Positions 17,561 to 26,184 of a DNA stretch of 64,000 nt are shown here, piece after piece; within the stretch, counting starts at the first letter, position 1; every line of letters begins with the position of its first letter. The stretch spans positions 310,001-374,000 of the forward strand of contig NZ_BDBR01000005.1 of the NCBI RefSeq assembly GCF_001613085.1. Reading direction: 5' to 3'. A program made the translations under genes and the position numbers. The notes under the pieces are model-generated. The model was not told the DNA's origin. It saw only the letters and a program-made list of their open reading frames with translations, and searched no databases. The stretch comes from Nocardia salmonicida NBRC 13393. Lineage in GTDB: Bacteria > Actinomycetota > Actinomycetes > Mycobacteriales > Mycobacteriaceae.

Positions 17561-18581
17561 TGGGCGTACACCTTCCGGTCGCCTGCAGACCTGGCGCCAA
17601 GACTTCCATCGTCTGGCCGTTCGGGCCGTCGATCAGGAAGTTGGTGCCACACACGTACAGCTGCAGGAACGACCCATAGGCGCCGATGCGGGTGAGCTGT
17701 TTGTAGGTATCGGGCAGTTTCCCGAGCACCCACTCGATATGGTCGGAGCCGTTGTCGAGGTTGGTGGCCAGCCTGCCGGTCTGCGCGATGGTGTTGCGCA
17801 GATCGGGGCGCGCGGTGGTCAACAGGTCGTTGAGTTCCTTTGTCGCACCGGCGATCCGCGGTAGCGCGGCGCCGATCGGGTCGCGTTCGGCGGCCAATCC
17901 GCTGACCAGGCGCTGCAATTCCTCGATCGTGGTGGTGAACTGTTCGTCCCGATCGTCGATGGTGGCCAGCACGGTGTTCAGGTTGTCGATCACGCTACCG
18001 ATCAGGGCATCGCGATCGCTGAGGGTCTTGGCGAAGCTGCCACCGCTGTTGAGCAGTGAGACCAGCGTGCCGCCCTGACCCTGGAAGATCTGCAGCAGCG
18101 CCGCGGTCAGGTCGTTGACCTGACCCGGATCCAGGCCGCGCAGCAGCGGCTTGAACCCGCCGAGCAGCAGGTCGAGATCCAGCGCGGGCGTGGTCTGCTC
18201 CTTGCCGATGGTGGAACCGTCCGGCAGCCGACGCGCCGAGCCCGGCCCCTCCTGCAGCTCCAGATACCGGTCACCGACGAGGTTCTCGTACTTGATCACC
18301 AGGCGCGTGCTCGAGAGCACGGAATACTTGGTGTCCACGTCGAACTCGACGTGCGCGAGATCGTCGTCGCCGACCTTCACCGAGGACACCGAGCCGACCG
18401 GCACACCGGCGATCCGCACCTTCGACCCGGGCAGCATGCCCGAGGAGTTGGTGAACACCGCCTTGTAGCTGTTCTCGCTGGAGAACCGTGCCTGACTGAG
18501 CACGATCGCCAGGCCGGCGAACACCAGCGTCATCACTACGGTGAATATCGCGAGCTTGACCGTCGTCGCCGTGTTCTTCAC
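17553..18581 (-). CDS. mce4B: Mce family protein Mce4B
   Basis: A 342-residue MCE protein with an N-terminal TM helix (about 8-29) and MCE domain (about 35-118, NSSGMLPGSKVRIAGVPVGSV). Length is typical of MceB. The C-terminal half is helical, with heptad-like Leu spacing consistent with the hexameric needle. Coupled by 4- and 8-nt overlaps to mce4A and mce4C. Confidence 0.93.
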   Translation of the reverse strand: MKNTATTVKLAIFTVVMTLVFAGLAIVLSQARFSSENSYKAVFTNSSGMLPGSKVRIAGVPVGSVSSVKVGDDDLAHVEFDVDTKYSVLSSTRLVIKYENLVGDRYLELQEGPGSARRLPDGSTIGKEQTTPALDLDLLLGGFKPLLRGLDPGQVNDLTAALLQIFQGQGGTLVSLLNSGGSFAKTLSDRDALIGSVIDNLNTVLATIDDRDEQFTTTIEELQRLVSGLAAERDPIGAALPRIAGATKELNDLLTTARPDLRNTIAQTGRLATNLDNGSDHIEWVLGKLPDTYKQLTRIGAYGSFLQLYVCGTNFLIDGPNGQTMEVLAPGLQATGRCTPNE

Positions 18582-19783
18582 CGTGTCACTCCCGGCAGTC
18601 CTTCCAGCAACAGCTGGAAAACCTTTGGTGCGCTGTTCAATTCGGGTGCACCGGTGCGCGGCGTGTACGGCGCGCCCTGGTTGCTATCGGTCACCACATA
18701 GTTCGAGTGGCTCTCCGGCACCCGGTTGACCACGCCCTCACAATGCGGTCCGCCGGTGGCGTTCACCTTGGGCAGGTCCTCTGGGTAGGTATAAGGCTTG
18801 TCCCCGAGCATGAACGAGGCGTTCATGCCGACGCCGGGCAGCAGGCCGCCGAACATGTCCTCGGCGATCGGCATCAGCGGGCCGAGGCCGTCGATGATGC
18901 AGCCGAGCGCGGGTGCGTATTCGAACAGCAGGCTGGTCGTCGGCCGCAGCAGATCGAGCGCGGTGACGAGATCGGTTTCGTTCTCCCGCAGCACCGAACC
19001 GGTGGTATCCGACAGTCCGATCACGTTCACCAGCACATTGTCGAGCTCGGCTTGCAGCTCCGCGATCGTCTTCGCGGTCACCGTGGCGTTGTCCACCGTG
19101 CGCAGCAGCGCGCCGGAGGCATCGGCGTAGATATTGGTCACCTGGGCCGTCTTGTCCAGATCCTGTTGCAGCGTGGGCAGATACGGGTTGATCTCGCGCA
19201 GGTAGCGATCCGATCGGACGAGCAGATCGCCGAGCTTGTCGCCACGACCCTGCAGTGCGGTACCGAGCGCGGTCAGCGTGGCGTTGAGCTTCTCCGGCTC
19301 CACCTGGGCCAGTACATCGGACAGGTGCTGGAACAGCGTGTTGAACTCCACCGTCACCGAGCTCGCCGCGACCGTGCTGCCCGGCTTCAGCGGGCTGGAC
19401 GAAGGCTGTTCGGGAACCACGAAGTTCACGTACTTGGCGCCGAACACCGTGGTCGAGCGAATGTCGACACCCGCGTTCGACGGCACCAGCTTCAGCTGTT
19501 CGGGGTCCACCTCGAGCAGGATCTGCGCACCGTCGTCGCGCAGGTTGATCTCGGCGACCCGGCCGATCTCGACGCCGCGCACCTTCACCTTGGCGTCGGG
19601 GTCGAGCACGAGACCCGAGCGGGGAGCGTCGACCACTACCTTCGCGGTGGTGGTGAACGCGCCTTGGAACAGGGCGAACGCGAAAACCGCGAGCCCGACG
19701 AGCAAGCCGATCATCGTGAGCGCGGCGAGCTTGCGCCCGAGCCCGCCCTGCAATGCGGCAACGAACCGTGAAGTGTCCATCAC
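18578..19783 (-). CDS. mce4A: Mce family protein Mce4A
   Basis: A 401-residue MCE protein: TM anchor at about 17-40, MCE domain at about 45-125 (DPDAKVKVRGVEIGRVAEI), helical region, and a soluble C-terminal part. First of the six MCE genes, directly after the two permease genes. GTG at 19783 is 1 nt past the yrbE4B stop; the adjacent ATG at 19780 is an equally good start. In M. tuberculosis Mce4A is a surface-exposed part of the sterol importer. Confidence 0.93.
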   Translation of the reverse strand: MMDTSRFVAALQGGLGRKLAALTMIGLLVGLAVFAFALFQGAFTTTAKVVVDAPRSGLVLDPDAKVKVRGVEIGRVAEINLRDDGAQILLEVDPEQLKLVPSNAGVDIRSTTVFGAKYVNFVVPEQPSSSPLKPGSTVAASSVTVEFNTLFQHLSDVLAQVEPEKLNATLTALGTALQGRGDKLGDLLVRSDRYLREINPYLPTLQQDLDKTAQVTNIYADASGALLRTVDNATVTAKTIAELQAELDNVLVNVIGLSDTTGSVLRENETDLVTALDLLRPTTSLLFEYAPALGCIIDGLGPLMPIAEDMFGGLLPGVGMNASFMLGDKPYTYPEDLPKVNATGGPHCEGVVNRVPESHSNYVVTDSNQGAPYTPRTGAPELNSAPKVFQLLLEGLPGVTR

Positions 19784-19784
19784 G

Positions 19785-20636
19785 CTATCCCGAGAGGTGG
19801 AAGTTGCCGGAGGTGCCGTAGATGGCCAGCGAGATCAGCAGCGTCACAGTGACAACCGCGATCAGCGACGACCGCACCGCGTTACCCACCGCGATGCCGA
19901 CGCCGACCGGACCACCCGCGGCGTGGAAGCCGTAGTAGGTGTGGATGAGCATCACGGCCAGTGCCATCACGATCGCCTGCGCGAACGACCACAGGATGTC
20001 GCTCGGGATGAGGAATGTCGAGAAGTAGTGGTCGTACACACCGGCCGACTGCCCGTAGATCACGACGGTCGCGAAGCGGCTGGCGATGAACGAGGCGATC
20101 ACCGCGAGTGCGTAGAGCGGCACGATCGCGATCATGCCCGCCAGCACCCTGGTGCCGACCAGGAACGGAATCGGCCGGATCGCCATCGATTCCAGCGCGT
20201 CGATCTCCTCGGCCACACGCATCGCGCCCAGCTGCGCTGTCGCACCGGCGCCGATCGTGGCGGCCAGGCCGATGCCGGAGATCACCGGCGCCGCGATTCG
20301 CACATTGATGAGGGCGGCGAAGAAGCCGGTCAGGGCCTCGACACCGATATTGCCGAGCGAGCTGTAGCCCTGCACCGCGATGGTGCCGCCCGCCATGAGC
20401 GTCAGGAAGCCGACGATCACCACGGTGCCGCCGATCACGGCCAAGGCGCCACTGCCCATGCTGATCTCGGCGATGAGCCGGATGGTCTCGGTGCGGTAGT
20501 GCACCAGCGCGCGTGGGACCGAGCCGAGCGCCTTGACGTAGAAGATCGCCTGATCGCCCAGGGAATCCACCGATTTCGACATCCGGTCGAAACGGCGGAC
20601 CGTGCGCGGAAACTTGCTGCGAACTATGAATGCCAT
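19785..20636 (-). CDS. yrbE4B: MlaE-type ABC permease YrbE4B
   Basis: A 283-residue integral membrane permease of the MlaE/YrbE family with about five TM helices. The conserved segment GAGATAQLGAMRVAEEIDALESM is the coupling region that meets the ATPase. Together with YrbE4A it forms the inner-membrane core of the Mce4 importer; the ATPase MceG is encoded elsewhere, as is usual. It starts 4 nt after yrbE4A. Confidence 0.95.
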   Translation of the reverse strand: MAFIVRSKFPRTVRRFDRMSKSVDSLGDQAIFYVKALGSVPRALVHYRTETIRLIAEISMGSGALAVIGGTVVIVGFLTLMAGGTIAVQGYSSLGNIGVEALTGFFAALINVRIAAPVISGIGLAATIGAGATAQLGAMRVAEEIDALESMAIRPIPFLVGTRVLAGMIAIVPLYALAVIASFIASRFATVVIYGQSAGVYDHYFSTFLIPSDILWSFAQAIVMALAVMLIHTYYGFHAAGGPVGVGIAVGNAVRSSLIAVVTVTLLISLAIYGTSGNFHLSG

Positions 20637-20640
20637 CGTG

Positions 20641-21405
20641 TCACCGCACCGTGAATTTCAGGCCGATCGCGGTGACGACCACATTCACCACGAACAGCGC
20701 CATGAATGCGAATACCACTGTTTGGTTCACGGCGTCACCGACACTCTTGGGTCCGCCTTTGACCTGGAGCCCGAGATAACAGGCGACCATTCCGGCGATC
20801 AGGCCGAACAAACCCGCCTTGATTTCGGAGATGATCAGTTCGGGCAGACTCGTGAGCAGCGGAATGCCGTTGACGAACGCGCCGGGGTTCACTCCCTGGA
20901 GGAACACCGAGAAGACGAAGCCGCCGGCGATGCCGATGGTGCACACCAGGCTGTTGAGCATCAGCGCCACGAACATCGAGGCGAACACGCGCGGCACGAC
21001 CAGCCGGCTGACCGGGTCGATACCGAGCACCTTCATCGCGTCGATCTCTTCGCGAATCGTACGAGCGCCAAGGTCGGCGCAGATCGCGGTGGCGCCTGCG
21101 CCAGCCACGATCAGCACGGTGACGATCGGGCCGACCTGCGTGACGGCACCGAACGCGGCGGCTGCTCCGCTGAGGTCGGCGGCGCCGATTTCGCGCAGCA
21201 GGATGTTGAGGGTGAAAACCACCAGGACCGTAAACGGAATGGCCACAAGCAGAGTCGGCACGATGGAGACGCGGGCGACGAACCAGGACTGGTCGACGAA
21301 TTCGCGCCATTGGAACGGCTTGCGGACGGTGGCGCGCGCCACTTCCGCGCCGAGTTCGAAGAATCCGCCGACCGCCCGCAACGGGACAGCAAGGAGGTTT
21401 GTCAT
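20641..21405 (-). CDS. yrbE4A: MlaE-type ABC permease YrbE4A
   Basis: A 254-residue MlaE-family permease with GAGATAICADLGARTIREEIDAMKVLG, the family's cytosolic coupling motif, and five hydrophobic segments. First gene of the ten-gene mce4 operon. A strong ribosome site (GAGGAGG) lies 8 nt before the ATG. A KstR-type box at 21493-21506, 88 nt upstream, indicates cholesterol-dependent derepression, as for mce4 in M. tuberculosis and Rhodococcus. Confidence 0.95.
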   Translation of the reverse strand: MTNLLAVPLRAVGGFFELGAEVARATVRKPFQWREFVDQSWFVARVSIVPTLLVAIPFTVLVVFTLNILLREIGAADLSGAAAAFGAVTQVGPIVTVLIVAGAGATAICADLGARTIREEIDAMKVLGIDPVSRLVVPRVFASMFVALMLNSLVCTIGIAGGFVFSVFLQGVNPGAFVNGIPLLTSLPELIISEIKAGLFGLIAGMVACYLGLQVKGGPKSVGDAVNQTVVFAFMALFVVNVVVTAIGLKFTVR

Positions 21406-21730
21406 ACCGAATCCTCCTCAATCGACGGGCGGACCGATTTGTCCGCGTACCCGTACTTCACCGCCACCCCGATCTGAAGACTGCCCAAAGACTAGAACAT
21501 GTTCCTGCTAATGTCTGCCATTTTCGTAGACTCAGAACAGGACTTTTTGCCGTAAATCGCCGTTAAAACTGAAACGGGTACTTATTAAAATCCGCGAACC
21601 TCCTGTGAGCCGTCACACACTCCGACGCTCATGTCTACCAACACCTGGACCGGTGATCAACACGACAGGCGTGACAAAACGGACGGAGTGTGTGGCGGGC
21701 CAACATCGGGCAAACCGCCAACCGGACGGT
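21406..21730. other. intergenic region upstream of mce4 (325 nt)
   Basis: Holds the mce4 promoter region with a KstR-type box (21493-21506) and an AT-richer stretch (21509-21600). Near the hsd4A end there is an inverted repeat, CACACACTCCG (21614-21624) and CGGAGTGTGTG (21684-21694), which could end hsd4A transcription. No gene seen. Confidence 0.5.
21493..21506. promoter_or_regulatory. KstR-type operator of mce4 operon
   Basis: TAGAACATGTTCCT matches the KstR consensus TnnAACnnGTTnnA at all but the last base. It lies 88 nt upstream of yrbE4A. Confidence 0.75.
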
Positions 21731-22633
21731 TCAGCCCAGATCGCGGAGGTCGCGCGCCGAAAACGTGTGGTCGGCGGGGCGCTCTGCGAAGTAGCCACCG
21801 AGGGCGGCGGCGAGGTCGGCCTCGGACCATTCGGCGCCCTCGGCATCGAAGCGCTGCTCGACCGTCGGCGCCGCCATCAGCGCCACCATCGGTCCGTAGA
21901 CGACGAACACCTGGCCGTTCACCGCGTCGGCGGCGGGCGAGGAAAGGTAGGCCACGAGCTTGGCCACGTGCTCGGGCGCCAACGGGTCGACCGCGCCTTC
22001 GGGCGCGTCCGCGAAGACCGCTTCGGTCATCGCGGTCCTGGCCCTGGGGCAGATCGCGTTGGCGCGCACGCCGTACCTGGACAGGACGCGAGACGCGGTC
22101 AGCGTGAGGGCGGTGATGCCCGCCTTGGCCGCACCGTAGTTCGCCTGGCCTTCCGGTCCGAGCAGGCCCGCCTCCGAGGAGGTGTTGACCAACCGGCCGT
22201 AGACCGGCGCGCCCGCCGCCTTGGACGCCGCGCGCCAGTAGGCGGCCGCGTTGCGGGTGAGCAGGAAGTGTCCGCGCAGGTGCACCGCGATCACCGCGTC
22301 CCAGTCCTCGTCGGACATGTTGAACAGCATGCGGTCACGGGTGATGCCCGCGTTGTTGACGACGATGTCGAGCCCGCCCAGCGACTCCTGCGCGGTCGAG
22401 ACGAGCGCGTCGGCCGTCGAGCGCTCGGCGATGGAGCCGCCGACGAATTCCGCCTTGCCACCGAGCTCGCGGATGGCGGCGATGGTCTCGGCCGCCGCGT
22501 CCTCGGTCAGGTCATTGACGACCACCGCCGCACCGGCCGACGCCAGCGCGAGAGCTTCGGCCCTGCCGAGCCCCGCGCCCGCACCGGTCACGACGGCGAC
22601 CCGGCCCTCCAATGAAATCTGCGTCACACTCAT
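21731..22633 (-). CDS. hsd4A: steroid side-chain short-chain dehydrogenase Hsd4A
   Basis: A 300-residue SDR. The cofactor motif TGAGAGLG is near residue 18, NNAG near 95, the catalytic Ser in NTSSEAG and Tyr/Lys in YGAAKAG. Position between the mce4 operon and fdxD is that of Rv3502c. Homologues act as 17-beta-hydroxysteroid and 3-hydroxyacyl-CoA dehydrogenases in sterol side-chain beta-oxidation. ATG at 22633 is chosen for its family-typical N-terminus; the longer frame to 22669 would run through a KstR box. Confidence 0.85.
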   Translation of the reverse strand: MSVTQISLEGRVAVVTGAGAGLGRAEALALASAGAAVVVNDLTEDAAAETIAAIRELGGKAEFVGGSIAERSTADALVSTAQESLGGLDIVVNNAGITRDRMLFNMSDEDWDAVIAVHLRGHFLLTRNAAAYWRAASKAAGAPVYGRLVNTSSEAGLLGPEGQANYGAAKAGITALTLTASRVLSRYGVRANAICPRARTAMTEAVFADAPEGAVDPLAPEHVAKLVAYLSSPAADAVNGQVFVVYGPMVALMAAPTVEQRFDAEGAEWSEADLAAALGGYFAERPADHTFSARDLRDLG

Positions 22634-22644
22634 TCGGCCGACTC

Positions 22645-22658
22645 TAGAACGTGTTCCA
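22645..22658. promoter_or_regulatory. KstR-type operator upstream of hsd4A
   Basis: TAGAACGTGTTCCA is a full match to TnnAACnnGTTnnA, in the 43-nt gap between fdxD and hsd4A. It gives hsd4A its own KstR-controlled promoter. Confidence 0.8.
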
Positions 22659-22676
22659 CCATCCGACAAGAGGCGA

Positions 22677-22865
22677 TCACGCCAACCTCAGCGCGGCCTT
22701 GGGACACTGCGCCACCGCCTCCTCTGCATCGGCGAGACGATCGGGCGCGACATCGCCCTCGGCGACGGTCAACATGTCGTCGTCATCAAGTTCGAACATG
22801 TCAGGGGCGATTCCGACACAGACGCCGTTCGCTTCGCACCGGTCGAAATCGACGATGATCTTCAT
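22677..22865 (-). CDS. fdxD: 3Fe-4S ferredoxin FdxD
   Basis: A 62-residue ferredoxin. Cysteines at 10, 16 and 54 (C-x5-C ... CP), with no fourth cysteine in the first cluster motif, indicate a single [3Fe-4S] centre of the kind that feeds bacterial P450 enzymes. Position and size match Rv3503c. It could supply electrons to CYP125 or to acyl-CoA dehydrogenases of the cluster; the partner is not shown by sequence. Divergent from fadE26 across a KstR palindrome. Confidence 0.9.
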   Translation of the reverse strand: MKIIVDFDRCEANGVCVGIAPDMFELDDDDMLTVAEGDVAPDRLADAEEAVAQCPKAALRLA

Positions 22866-22951
22866 GAGAACTTCCTTCCACGCGGTCTTGGCGACACTAA
22901 CTCAGACACCCCGGTCCACGGAGCGAAACAGGCGCCGAATCACCATCAATA

Positions 22952-22967
22952 CTGGAACATGTTCCAG
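22952..22967. promoter_or_regulatory. KstR-type palindrome between fdxD and fadE26
   Basis: CTGGAACATGTTCCAG is a perfect 16-bp palindrome that contains TnnAACnnGTTnnA. It lies between divergent genes and probably controls both directions. Confidence 0.85.
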
Positions 22968-23051
22968 TTCGTATGCAATGATCGGTTTCGGCGGGGCTCA
23001 CCCCCTGCGCCCCGCCACCCGCCCTTTCAGCTCGACACCGAGGTAGGAAGC

Positions 23052-24245
23052 ATGCGCGTCGCGTATACGCCGCAGCAGGAAGAATTGCGCGCCGAGCTGC
23101 GCGAATATTTCGCGAAGCTGATGACACCGGAACGTCGCGCGGCGCTGAGCATGACCACCGGCGAATACGGCTCCGGCAACGTCTACCGCGAGGTCGTGCG
23201 CGAGATGGGCCGCGACGGCTGGCTCACGCTGAGCTGGCCCAAGGAGTACGGCGGCCAGGACCGCACCACGATGGATCAGCTGATCTTCGTCGAGGAGGCG
23301 GCCATCGCGGGCGCGCCCGTCCCGTTCCTCACGCTCAACTCGGTCGCGCCGACCATCATGCAGTACGGCACCGAGGAGCAGAAGAAATTCTTCCTGCCCA
23401 AGATCGCCTCGGGTGAGCTGCACTTCGCCATCGGCTACTCCGAACCGGGCGCAGGCACCGACCTGGCCTCGCTGCGGACCGCCGCGGTGCGCGACGGCGA
23501 CGACTTCGTGATCAACGGCCAGAAGATGTGGACCAGCCTCATCGCCTACGCCGACTACATCTGGCTCGCCGTGCGCACCGATCCGACGGCCAAGAAGCAC
23601 AAGGGCATCACGATGCTCATCGTGCCGACCGACGTCGACGGGTTCTCCTGGACGCCGGTGCACACGATGGCAGGCCCCGACACCAGCGCCACCTACTACC
23701 AGGACGTACGGGTGCCCGTCTCGTCGGTGGTCGGTCCGGAGAACGGCGGCTGGTCGCTGATCACCAACCAGCTCAATCACGAGCGCGTCGCTCTCACCTC
23801 GGCGGGTCCGCTGAGCCTAGCGGTCGCGCAGACCGTCGAGTGGGCCAAGGAAACCACCCTGTCCGACGGCAGGCGCGTGATCGACCAGGAATGGGCCCGG
23901 CTCAATCTGGCCAAGGTGCACGCCAAGGTCGAATACCTCAAGCTGCTGAACTGGGAGATCGCCAGCCGCGCCGACCTGGGCGGCGAAGCGGCGCCGAAGC
24001 CGTGGGACGCGTCCGCGTGCAAGGTCTACGGCACCGAGCTCTCCACCGAGGCGTACCGCCTGCTGATGGAAGTCGTCGGCCCCCACGCCTACCTGCGCCA
24101 GGACTCCCCCGGCGCCGCCCTGCTCGGCCGGCTCGAGCGGATGCACCGCGCCGCACTCATCCTCACCTTCGGCGGCGGCACCAACGAGGTGCAGCGCGAC
24201 ATCATCGCCATGACCGCCCTGCGCCAGCCCGCATCCGCCCGCTGA
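23052..24245 (+). CDS. fadE26: acyl-CoA dehydrogenase FadE26 (ChsE4), catalytic subunit
   Basis: A 397-residue acyl-CoA dehydrogenase. The FAD/substrate segment GYSEPGAGTDLAS (about 128-140) and NGQKMWTS are intact, and the C-terminus has FGGGTNEVQRDIIA, where the usual MCAD catalytic Glu is Gly. A Glu in NHERVAL (E244) is placed like the alternative base of isovaleryl-CoA-type and ChsE enzymes. In M. tuberculosis FadE26-FadE27 form an alpha2beta2 enzyme that desaturates C27/C24 steroid acyl-CoAs. The ATG at 23052 follows GAGGTAGGA. Twenty-one nt separate it from fadE27. Confidence 0.92.
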   Translation: MRVAYTPQQEELRAELREYFAKLMTPERRAALSMTTGEYGSGNVYREVVREMGRDGWLTLSWPKEYGGQDRTTMDQLIFVEEAAIAGAPVPFLTLNSVAPTIMQYGTEEQKKFFLPKIASGELHFAIGYSEPGAGTDLASLRTAAVRDGDDFVINGQKMWTSLIAYADYIWLAVRTDPTAKKHKGITMLIVPTDVDGFSWTPVHTMAGPDTSATYYQDVRVPVSSVVGPENGGWSLITNQLNHERVALTSAGPLSLAVAQTVEWAKETTLSDGRRVIDQEWARLNLAKVHAKVEYLKLLNWEIASRADLGGEAAPKPWDASACKVYGTELSTEAYRLLMEVVGPHAYLRQDSPGAALLGRLERMHRAALILTFGGGTNEVQRDIIAMTALRQPASAR

Positions 24246-24266
24246 TCCCGAAAGCCGGTATCTCCC

Positions 24267-25364
24267 ATGGATTTCACTCCCACCGAAGCCCAGACCGATC
24301 TCGCCCGGCTGACCGGCGAGGTCTGCGCCAAGCTCGTCACCGCCGATCGGCTGCGTGAACTCGACACCGCCGCCCGCTTCGACGAGCAGCTCTGGAAGTC
24401 GCTCGCCGAGACCGGCGTGCTGGCCGCCGCGCTACCGGAAGCACTGGGCGGCAGCGATTTCGGCATGCTCGAGCAGACCGCGATCCTGCGGGAACTCGGC
24501 CGCGTCGTCGCCGCGGTGCCCTACCTGTGGTCGATCGTCCTCGGCGCGGGCGCGCTGGCGAAGTTCGGCGATGCCGACCAGCAGCAGCTGGCCGCGCGGG
24601 CAGGCGCGGGCGAGATCGTGCTGACCGCGGCGCTCGCCGAGGAACTGCGTGCCACCACCGACGCACCGGGAATCGTCGCCGAGGCCGCCGGTGCCGGGTG
24701 GACGCTGACCGGCACCGCCACCACCGTCGCCTACGCCGACCGCGCCGCACGAATCCTGGTGCCCGCCATCACCTCCAACGGCGTCGGTGTCTTCGTGATC
24801 GATCCGGAGCACGCGTCGGTCACCCGCACCGCCCAGCAGGTCGTCGACCTGAGCCCCGAGTTCGCTGTGGAGCTCGCCGCCACTCCGGCCGAACTGCTCG
24901 GCACCATCGAGGCCGGCGCCGACATCCTCACCTGGCTGCGCGAATACGCCTGGCTCGGGGTGTCGGCCCTGCAACTCGGCACCCTGGAGCGCGCGCTCGA
25001 GCTGACCGCCGAGCACACCCGCACCCGCGAACAGTTCGGCAAGCCGATCGGCTCGTTCCAGTCGGTCGCCCAGCGCCTGTCCGACGCCTATATCGACATC
25101 GGCGGCCTGCGCCTCACGGTCACCCAGGCCGCCTGGCGCCTCGCGGAGGACCTCCCCGCCGCCGAGGCCATCCACATCGCCAAGTTCTGGGCGGCCGAGG
25201 CCGGACACAAGGTCGCCCACACCGTCGTCCACATCCACGGCGGCCTCGGCATCGACCGTGACCACATCACCCACAACTACTTCACCGCCGCCAAACACAA
25301 CGAATTCGCCCTCGGCGGAGCGACTCCCCACCTCCTCGCCTTGGGCGCCGAGCTGGCGAACTAG
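24267..25364 (+). CDS. fadE27: acyl-CoA dehydrogenase FadE27 (ChsE5), partner subunit
   Basis: A 365-residue acyl-CoA dehydrogenase-fold protein. The FAD-binding TREQFGKPIGSFQSVAQRLSDAYI segment (about 252-275) is present. The position aligned to the catalytic Glu of FadE26 is within AWLGVSALQLG and lacks Glu, and there is no GG-x-NE C-terminal motif, so it is probably the non-catalytic half of the heterotetramer. Directly downstream of fadE26 and followed by a strong terminator. Confidence 0.9.
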   Translation: MDFTPTEAQTDLARLTGEVCAKLVTADRLRELDTAARFDEQLWKSLAETGVLAAALPEALGGSDFGMLEQTAILRELGRVVAAVPYLWSIVLGAGALAKFGDADQQQLAARAGAGEIVLTAALAEELRATTDAPGIVAEAAGAGWTLTGTATTVAYADRAARILVPAITSNGVGVFVIDPEHASVTRTAQQVVDLSPEFAVELAATPAELLGTIEAGADILTWLREYAWLGVSALQLGTLERALELTAEHTRTREQFGKPIGSFQSVAQRLSDAYIDIGGLRLTVTQAAWRLAEDLPAAEAIHIAKFWAAEAGHKVAHTVVHIHGGLGIDRDHITHNYFTAAKHNEFALGGATPHLLALGAELAN

Positions 25365-25379
25365 CCCACACTCGTCCTA

Positions 25380-25419
25380 GGGCCGGTACCGATCGAATCC
25401 GATCGGTACCGGCCCTTTT
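25380..25419 (+). terminator. intrinsic terminator after fadE27
   Basis: Perfect 15-bp stem GGGCCGGTACCGATC / GATCGGTACCGGCCC with a 6-nt loop and a TTTT tail. Lies between convergent fadE27 and the tetR gene. Confidence 0.9.
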
Positions 25420-25443
25420 CGCGTCTTCACGCCGAAGACCCGG

Positions 25444-26085
25444 TCATTGCGAGGACAGTCGCGCGTTCAGCTCCGCACTCGTGTCCCGCACATACTCAGC
25501 TGCCTCATCGACGGTCGCCGCCGCAGTCAAGTAGCGCTGGAGGGTGGGGGCGATGTCTTCGATAATCTGTCGCGGAGTGAGCGCGACCACCGGGGGCAGC
25601 CGCAGGACGTAGCGACACAGGGCAAGACCCAGGAGTTGGGTGACGATCAGGGCGGCACGGCGGGGGGCGTCGGTGGGGGTGCCGAAGCGGAGGACCGCGG
25701 GCAGGACCTGGTCGGCGAAGATCTCGCGGAAGCGGGCCGCTACCGCCTCGTCGGTGATCGAGGAGCGGAGCAGGATCAGCAGAACGGTGTTGTCGTTGCC
25801 CTCCCAGATCTCGAGAAAGCGGCGGATCATCAACTCGCCCATGGTGTTCGGATCGGCGGCGCTCAGGTCGGGGAGGTCCAGGTCGATCTGGGCGGCGGCG
25901 GCGAAGAGGCCGTCCTTGCTGCCGAAATAGCGCATCACCATCGAGGGGTCGATCTCGGCGTCGGCGGCGATCGCGCGGATCGTGGCCTTGGCGTAGCCGT
26001 CGGCGGCGAAGCGGGCACGGGCGGCCTCGAGGATGGCGACCTTCGTCGCGTCGGAACGACGGGTGGGAATCTCCTGGTCAGGCAT
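25444..26085 (-). CDS. TetR-family transcriptional regulator
   Basis: A 213-residue TetR regulator. The N-terminal helix-turn-helix covers about 13-58 (RARFAADGYAKATIRAIAADAEIDPSMVMRYFGSKDGLF), and the ligand domain follows. It is not KstR or KstR2 by sequence or position. ATG at 26085 is taken as the start; the longer frame to 26121 would overlap the operator. It is divergent from an FAD monooxygenase, and four related half-sites lie in the 99-nt gap, so it most likely represses both itself and the monooxygenase. Confidence 0.88.
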   Translation of the reverse strand: MPDQEIPTRRSDATKVAILEAARARFAADGYAKATIRAIAADAEIDPSMVMRYFGSKDGLFAAAAQIDLDLPDLSAADPNTMGELMIRRFLEIWEGNDNTVLLILLRSSITDEAVAARFREIFADQVLPAVLRFGTPTDAPRRAALIVTQLLGLALCRYVLRLPPVVALTPRQIIEDIAPTLQRYLTAAATVDEAAEYVRDTSAELNARLSSQ

Positions 26086-26115
26086 GTCAACGATTGTAGG
26101 CCAACAACTGTTGAC
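26086..26115. promoter_or_regulatory. TetR-type operator, inverted repeat
   Basis: Twelve-base arms GTCAACGATTGT and ACAACTGTTGAC separated by 6 nt, matching in 10 of 12 pairs, directly against the tetR start codon. Probable autoregulatory operator. Confidence 0.65.
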
Positions 26116-26147
26116 TTTCATCCACGAGCAGGTTTACCGTTATGCCT

Positions 26148-26173
26148 ACAAGCGTTGGCAAACAAGCGTTGAC
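26148..26173. promoter_or_regulatory. second operator region, direct repeats of the same unit
   Basis: ACAAGCGTTGGC (26148-26159) and ACAAGCGTTGAC (26162-26173) repeat the ACAAnnGTTGnC unit seen in the arms at 26086-26115. They lie just before the monooxygenase ribosome site, where a bound repressor would block transcription. Confidence 0.55.
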
Positions 26174-26184
26174 CAGGAGTCGAA

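Noticed and set aside
25444..26085. Reading this TetR regulator as KstR
   Set aside because: Its sequence and partner (FAD monooxygenase) differ, it has its own distinct operator units, and no KstR box lies in its promoter.
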